Origin: DASYTH01 sp036002505
GTDB lineage: Bacteria > Actinomycetota > Actinomycetes > Mycobacteriales > Pseudonocardiaceae
Direction of reading: 5' to 3'
Length of the DNA: 64,000 bases
NCBI RefSeq assembly: GCF_036002505.1
Contig: NZ_DASYTH010000230.1
Location: 1 to 64,000, forward strand
Position numbers and translations under genes: made by a program. This document shows, in pieces, positions 60,719 through 64,000 of the stretch. The notes beneath the pieces were generated by a model, which had not been told where the DNA came from, ran no database searches, and worked only from the letters and a program-made list of their open reading frames with translations. Every line of letters starts with the position of its first letter. Within the stretch, counting starts at the first letter, position 1.

Positions 60719-61792
60719 ATGCGCAAAGAAGCCATGCTCTCCGCAGTCCTGACCATCGCCGCCGTCGTGGCGGCCCTGCTGCTCGTCACCCCGGCGCCGC
60801 CCGCGCACGCGGCGAACATCAAGATCATGGAGCTCGGCGACTCCATCACCGGGTCACCCGGCTGCTGGCGTTCCCTGCTGTGGCAACGTTTGCAGAACAC
60901 CGGGCACACCAACATCGACATGGTCGGCACGCTCAACGCGCAGGCCTGCGGTCTGCCCCTGTTCGACGCCGACAACGAGGGGCACGGCGGGTTCCTGGCC
61001 ACCAACGTGGCCAACCAGAACCAGCTCGTCGGCTGGCTCGCGGCCACCACGCCGGACATCGTGGTCATGCACTTCGGCACCAACGACGTGTGGAGCGCGC
61101 TGCCGACCGCCACAATCCTGGCCGCGTTCAGCACGCTGGTGGACCAGATGCGGGCCAGCAAGGCCACCATGAAGATCCTGGTCGCGCAGATCATCCCGCT
61201 CAACCCGGCCAACTGCGCGGCCTGCGCGCAACGCGTGGTGGACCTCGACGCCGCCATTCCGGCCTGGGCGGCCGGAAAGACCACGGCGCAGTCGCCGATC
61301 ACCGTGGTCGACCAGTGGACCGGGTTCGACCCGGTGACCGACACCAACGACGGTGCGCACCCCAACGACCTGGGCAACCAGAAGATCGCCGACAAGTGGT
61401 TCCCGCCGCTCGCCGCCGCCCTCGGCAGCCCGCCACCCACCAGCACCACGACGACGAGCCTGACGACGACCTCGTCGCCGACGCCGACCACGCGGCCGCC
61501 CGGGTGCACTCCGGAGATCCGGGTGGTGAGCAGCTGGCCGGGCCAGTTCCAGATCGACATCGTGGTGCGCAACACCGGGACGGCGTCGTTCACCGGCTGG
61601 ACGGTGCGGTTCGCGCTGGCGTCCGGGATGACCGTGTCCCAGTCCTGGAACAGCGAGCTGACGCTGAACCTGCCGAATGTCGCCGCCCGCAACGTGAGTT
61701 GGAACGCCACCGTCGCACCTGGAACCTCGGTCACCGTCGGCATGATCATCAACGGCGACCCGGCCGGCTGGAACCCCGCACCCATCTGCTGA
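60719..61792 (+). CDS. Secreted SGNH (CE3-type) esterase with CBM2, copy 1
   Basis: A 357-residue exported enzyme. The signal peptide (1-31, ending PPAHA) precedes an SGNH hydrolase domain. IMELGDSITGSPGCW carries Ser42, DNEGHGGF and HFGTNDVW carry the oxyanion residues, and DGAHPNDLG carries the catalytic His. It resembles CE3 acetylxylan esterases. A Thr/Ser/Pro linker (245-262) leads to a family 2 cellulose-binding module (VVSSWPGQFQIDIVVRNTG, and GWTVRFALASGM, WNATVAPGTSVTVGMIINGD) closed by two Cys. The operator upstream implies induction by cellulose breakdown products. Confidence 0.9.
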   Translation: MRKEAMLSAVLTIAAVVAALLLVTPAPPAHAANIKIMELGDSITGSPGCWRSLLWQRLQNTGHTNIDMVGTLNAQACGLPLFDADNEGHGGFLATNVANQNQLVGWLAATTPDIVVMHFGTNDVWSALPTATILAAFSTLVDQMRASKATMKILVAQIIPLNPANCAACAQRVVDLDAAIPAWAAGKTTAQSPITVVDQWTGFDPVTDTNDGAHPNDLGNQKIADKWFPPLAAALGSPPPTSTTTTSLTTTSSPTPTTRPPGCTPEIRVVSSWPGQFQIDIVVRNTGTASFTGWTVRFALASGMTVSQSWNSELTLNLPNVAARNVSWNATVAPGTSVTVGMIINGDPAGWNPAPIC

Positions 61793-61810
61793 CCACCCCT
61801 GGAGACGACC

Positions 61811-62884
61811 ATGCGCAAAGAAGCCGTGCTCTCCGCGATCCTGACCGTCGCCGCGGTCGTGGCGGCCCTGCTGATCATCAGTCCGGCGCCACCGGCGAAC
61901 GCCGCGGCCGTCAAGATCATGCCGCTCGGCGACTCGATCACGGGGTCGCCCGGCTGCTGGCGGGCCCTGCTCTGGCAACGCCTGCAGAACACCGGGCACA
62001 CCAACACCGACTTCGTCGGAACCCTTCCGGCACAAGGGTGTGGCTTCCCGTACGACGGCGAGAACGAGGGCCACGGCGGCTTCCTGGCCACCAACGTCGC
62101 CGACCAGAACCAGCTCGTCGGCTGGCTCGCGGCCACCCTGCCGGACATCGTGATCATGCACTTCGGCACCAACGACGTGTGGAACAACCGCTCCCCGGAC
62201 GTGATCCTGGCCGCGTTCAGCAAACTGGTGGACCAGATGCGCGCCAGCAAAGCCACCATGAAGATCCTCGTCGCCAAGATCATCCCGATGAACCCCAGCA
62301 ACTGCGCGGAATGCGGCCAGCGCGTGGTCACCCTCAACAACGCGATCCCAAGCTGGGCAGCCGGCAAGTCCACCGCCCAGTCCCCGATCACCGTGGTCGA
62401 CCAGTGGACCGGCTTCTCCACCGCAGCCGACACCTTCGACGGCGTGCACCCCAACGACTCCGGCAACCAGAAGATGTCCGACAAGTGGTTCCAGCCACTG
62501 GTCGACGCACTCGGCAGCACGCCGCCCACCAGCACCACCACCACCACGACCACAACGCGGACCACCACGACGACCACCACCAACCCACCGCCCGGATGCG
62601 CCGCGGCGGTCAACGTGGTGAACAGCTGGCCCGGCCAGTTCCAGATCGACCTCGTGGTACGCAACACCGGCACCACCTCGTTCACCGGCTGGGCCGTCCG
62701 CTTCGCCCTGGCCTCCGGAATGACCCTGTCCCAGGCCTGGAACACCGAGGTGACCCAGAGCCTGCCCAACATCACCGCCCGCAACGTCGGCTGGAACGCC
62801 ACCCTCGCACCCGCAACCTCAGTCACCGTCGGCATGATCATCAACGGCAACCCCGCCGGCTGGACTCCCGCGCCGGTCTGCTGA
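61811..62884 (+). CDS. Secreted SGNH (CE3-type) esterase with CBM2, copy 2
   Basis: A 357-residue tandem paralogue of the gene at 60719, exactly equal in length and sharing MRKEA.LSA at the start, IMPLGDSITGSPGCW (Ser42), NEGHGGF, HFGTNDVW, and HPND. It has a purer Thr linker and the same CBM2. Divergence is greatest in the loop after VGTL and in the linker. GGAGACGACC precedes its ATG, 18 bp after the first gene's stop, so both are one transcript. Confidence 0.9.
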   Translation: MRKEAVLSAILTVAAVVAALLIISPAPPANAAAVKIMPLGDSITGSPGCWRALLWQRLQNTGHTNTDFVGTLPAQGCGFPYDGENEGHGGFLATNVADQNQLVGWLAATLPDIVIMHFGTNDVWNNRSPDVILAAFSKLVDQMRASKATMKILVAKIIPMNPSNCAECGQRVVTLNNAIPSWAAGKSTAQSPITVVDQWTGFSTAADTFDGVHPNDSGNQKMSDKWFQPLVDALGSTPPTSTTTTTTTTRTTTTTTTNPPPGCAAAVNVVNSWPGQFQIDLVVRNTGTTSFTGWAVRFALASGMTLSQAWNTEVTQSLPNITARNVGWNATLAPATSVTVGMIINGNPAGWTPAPVC

Positions 62885-62907
62885 GCCGGGTGAAGATCAC
62901 CGAGCTT

Positions 62908-62942
62908 GTGCGTCTACCCGCGAAAAGCGCGGGTAGACGCAC
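62908..62942 (+). terminator. Strong hairpin terminator
   Basis: GTGCGTCTACCCGCG (62908-62922) pairs perfectly with 62928-62942 around AAAAG. It ends the esterase operon and also faces the convergent pseudogene. Confidence 0.8.
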
Positions 62943-62953
62943 ACTATTGGCGA

Positions 62954-63838
62954 TCAAGCAGCGACGCGGACCTGGAGTGCGGCACGGACCTCCGTGATGA
63001 CCCGGCCGGGACCCGTGGCCAGGTCGTGCCAGGTGAAGCGGAGTACCGTCCACCCGGCCAGCGCGAGGGCATCTGCCGACTCCTGTCGTTCTGGAATTGG
63101 TTGGCATCGTGGTGGAACGCCCAACCGTCCACTTCGACCGCCACGCGGTGATCGGGGAACGCAAGATCGATCTCATAACCGCTCGCGCGGTAGTGCTGTT
63201 GGAAGCCGGTGACATCGGCGGCCAGGAGAATAGTGATCAATTTGCGCTCGGCCGCCGAGGCGGATCGGTCGGCGGAGGCTTGGAGCAGCGCCGGCAACGG
63301 CCGAACCTCGCTTCCCGAGGTTTCGGCGGTGCGCCAGGCGGAGCGCGCCAAGGCGAACCCGGCGCTGCAACGCCTGATCCATCAGCCGAGCTCCCTGATC
63401 GCCCAGGGCCACCGCCGCCTCGAGAACGGTCAGCGGCAGATCCGTCACCCACAGGCCGCGGGTCGCCATCCGGCCGGCGTCGAGCAGATCGCGGCGACGC
63501 AACCGGACACCCGCACCGGGCCGCAGCCCGCTGGTCAGCCGTGCAGTCACTTCCACCACGGACGGTGGATCGGGCCACAACCGGTGCCACCACGCCGCGG
63601 CAAGCCCGCTGATCGTGGCACGGTCGCCGGCCCACAACCCGACGGCACGAACACGCGCCTCATCGCTCAACTCGTGGTCCGCGGGTCGATACACGCCCGG
63701 ACATACGGTCACCCACCGGCCGGTGGCCAGGCGCCGGTCAATCTGATCCTCCGACATGCCAGCATCCCGAGCCTGCCGCCGGCTGATCACCCCGGACTGC
63801 TGGCGCAACATCGCTTCGACGAACACGCCAGCCAGCAT
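62954..63838 (-). pseudogene. AbiEi/DUF559-like protein gene with two frameshifts
   Basis: Read from ATG 63838 (after GGAGG), the first frame gives an AbiEi-type helix-turn-helix start (QQSGVISRRQARDAGMSEDQID, VTVCPGVYRPADHE). It continues to LAHRRNLGKRGSA. Near 63285-63300 the frame shifts to LLQASADRSASAAERKLI and EIDLAFPDHRVAVEVDGWAFHHDANQFQNDRSRQ, a DUF559/Vsr-like nuclease core. Near 63071 it shifts again to DALALAGWTVLRFTWHDL and stops at 62954. All parts are in the right order, so two single-base indels explain it. The gene is either recently inactivated or affected by sequencing errors. Confidence 0.75.
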
Positions 63839-63893
63839 CGCCTCCGGCACCGACAGTTCCTCAGTTGCTGGTGAGGCAGGGCATGATGGACGG

Positions 63894-64000
63894 GTGATCA
63901 CAACCAACTGGGCCGGGAACGTCACGTTCGGCGCGGCGGCGGTGCACCGGCCGGCGAGCCTGGACGAGCTGCGCAAGATCGTGGCGCGGGCGGAGCGGGT
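63894..64000 (+). CDS. FAD-linked alditol/aldonolactone oxidase (5' end)
   Basis: Only the first 35 codons are in the window. The frame starts TNWAGNVTFGAAAVHRPASL and continues DELRKIVARAERV. This matches the N-terminus of the FAD-binding PCMH oxidases that act on xylitol/sorbitol or arabinonolactone (AldO type). The start is GTG at 63894, preceded by CATGAT six bases upstream, suggesting a leaderless transcript. The gene runs off the right edge. Confidence 0.75.
   Translation, partial: MITTNWAGNVTFGAAAVHRPASLDELRKIVARAER

Noticed and set aside
60514..62997. An 827-codon frame overlapping the two esterase genes
   Set aside because: It is the +1 shadow of the tandem esterases and simply repeats their duplication; composition is Arg/His-rich without a fold.

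Overview
The window is high-GC DNA with actinobacterial gene content: Lsr2, an XRE/DUF5753 regulator paired with a DUF397 protein, a DUF6292-type protein, a TIGR03086 mycothiol-enzyme-like protein, a DUF2630 protein, a deazaflavin (F420)-type reductase, many GTG starts and several apparently leaderless promoters (TANNNT just before the start codon). Secreted polymer-degrading enzymes, a CebR/CelR-type cellulose operator and many long palindromic terminators point to a soil actinomycete, most likely of the Pseudonocardiales (Amycolatopsis/Lentzea/Saccharothrix relatives). That placement is an inference. No rRNA, tRNA, CRISPR array, phage or transposase was found.

Layout. 1-6813: 5' part of mtnA, a VOC protein, a minus-strand operon (small ORF, sensor kinase, NarL/LuxR regulator, nucleotide-cyclase-like protein), YaaA and a RIO kinase. 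6814-12700: GH75 chitosanase, CopC-like protein, DEAD-box helicase with a repeat-derived tail, siroheme synthase, a lone winged-helix regulator. 12700-23200: two subtilisin-family secreted proteases, a CheB/STAS-kinase pair, the XRE-DUF5753/DUF397 pair and small conserved proteins. 23300-32500: sugar-porter MFS, DedA, a compact three-gene nitrile hydratase-like cluster (split beta subunit plus alpha), a winged-helix protein, GH13 and GH3 glycosidases, an F420-type reductase. 32485-34800: a dispersed repeat beside a decayed methyltransferase, and a DHA2 drug exporter.

34795-44313: an orphan response regulator divergent from a type IV pilus cluster (CpaE/TadZ-like ATPase, pilin, PilT, PilB, PilC, three minor prepilin-like proteins, and convergent prepilin peptidase), tightly packed with overlapping starts and stops and without PilM/N/O. 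44314-51900: lsr2 flanked on both sides by arrays of a 21-bp repeat, an ECF sigma/anti-sigma pair divergent from DUF4142 and DUF1996 secreted proteins, then a membrane haem protein/ferredoxin/ferredoxin-reductase electron chain. 51949-58118: two tandem stand-alone condensation-domain proteins, then an HxlR-luciferase/hemerythrin-fusion-GH13 operon. 58342-64000: a secreted choice-of-anchor-P type protein divergent from duplicated SGNH esterase-CBM2 genes behind a perfect TGGGAGCGCTCCCA operator, a frameshifted AbiEi/DUF559-like gene, and the start of an FAD-linked oxidase.

The most unusual material is non-coding. (i) A 21-bp repeat family forms inverted arrays around lsr2 and also encodes the helicase C-terminus. 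(ii) A 224-bp near-perfect giant inverted repeat lies at 45223-45446. (iii) A ~110-bp dispersed repeat abuts a decayed gene. (iv) A ~95-bp intercistronic element is present twice. (v) A family of nested double palindromes sits at gene ends. Among genes, the split nitrile hydratase, the reduced pilus cluster, the twin condensation proteins and the flavin/di-iron fusion deserve attention.
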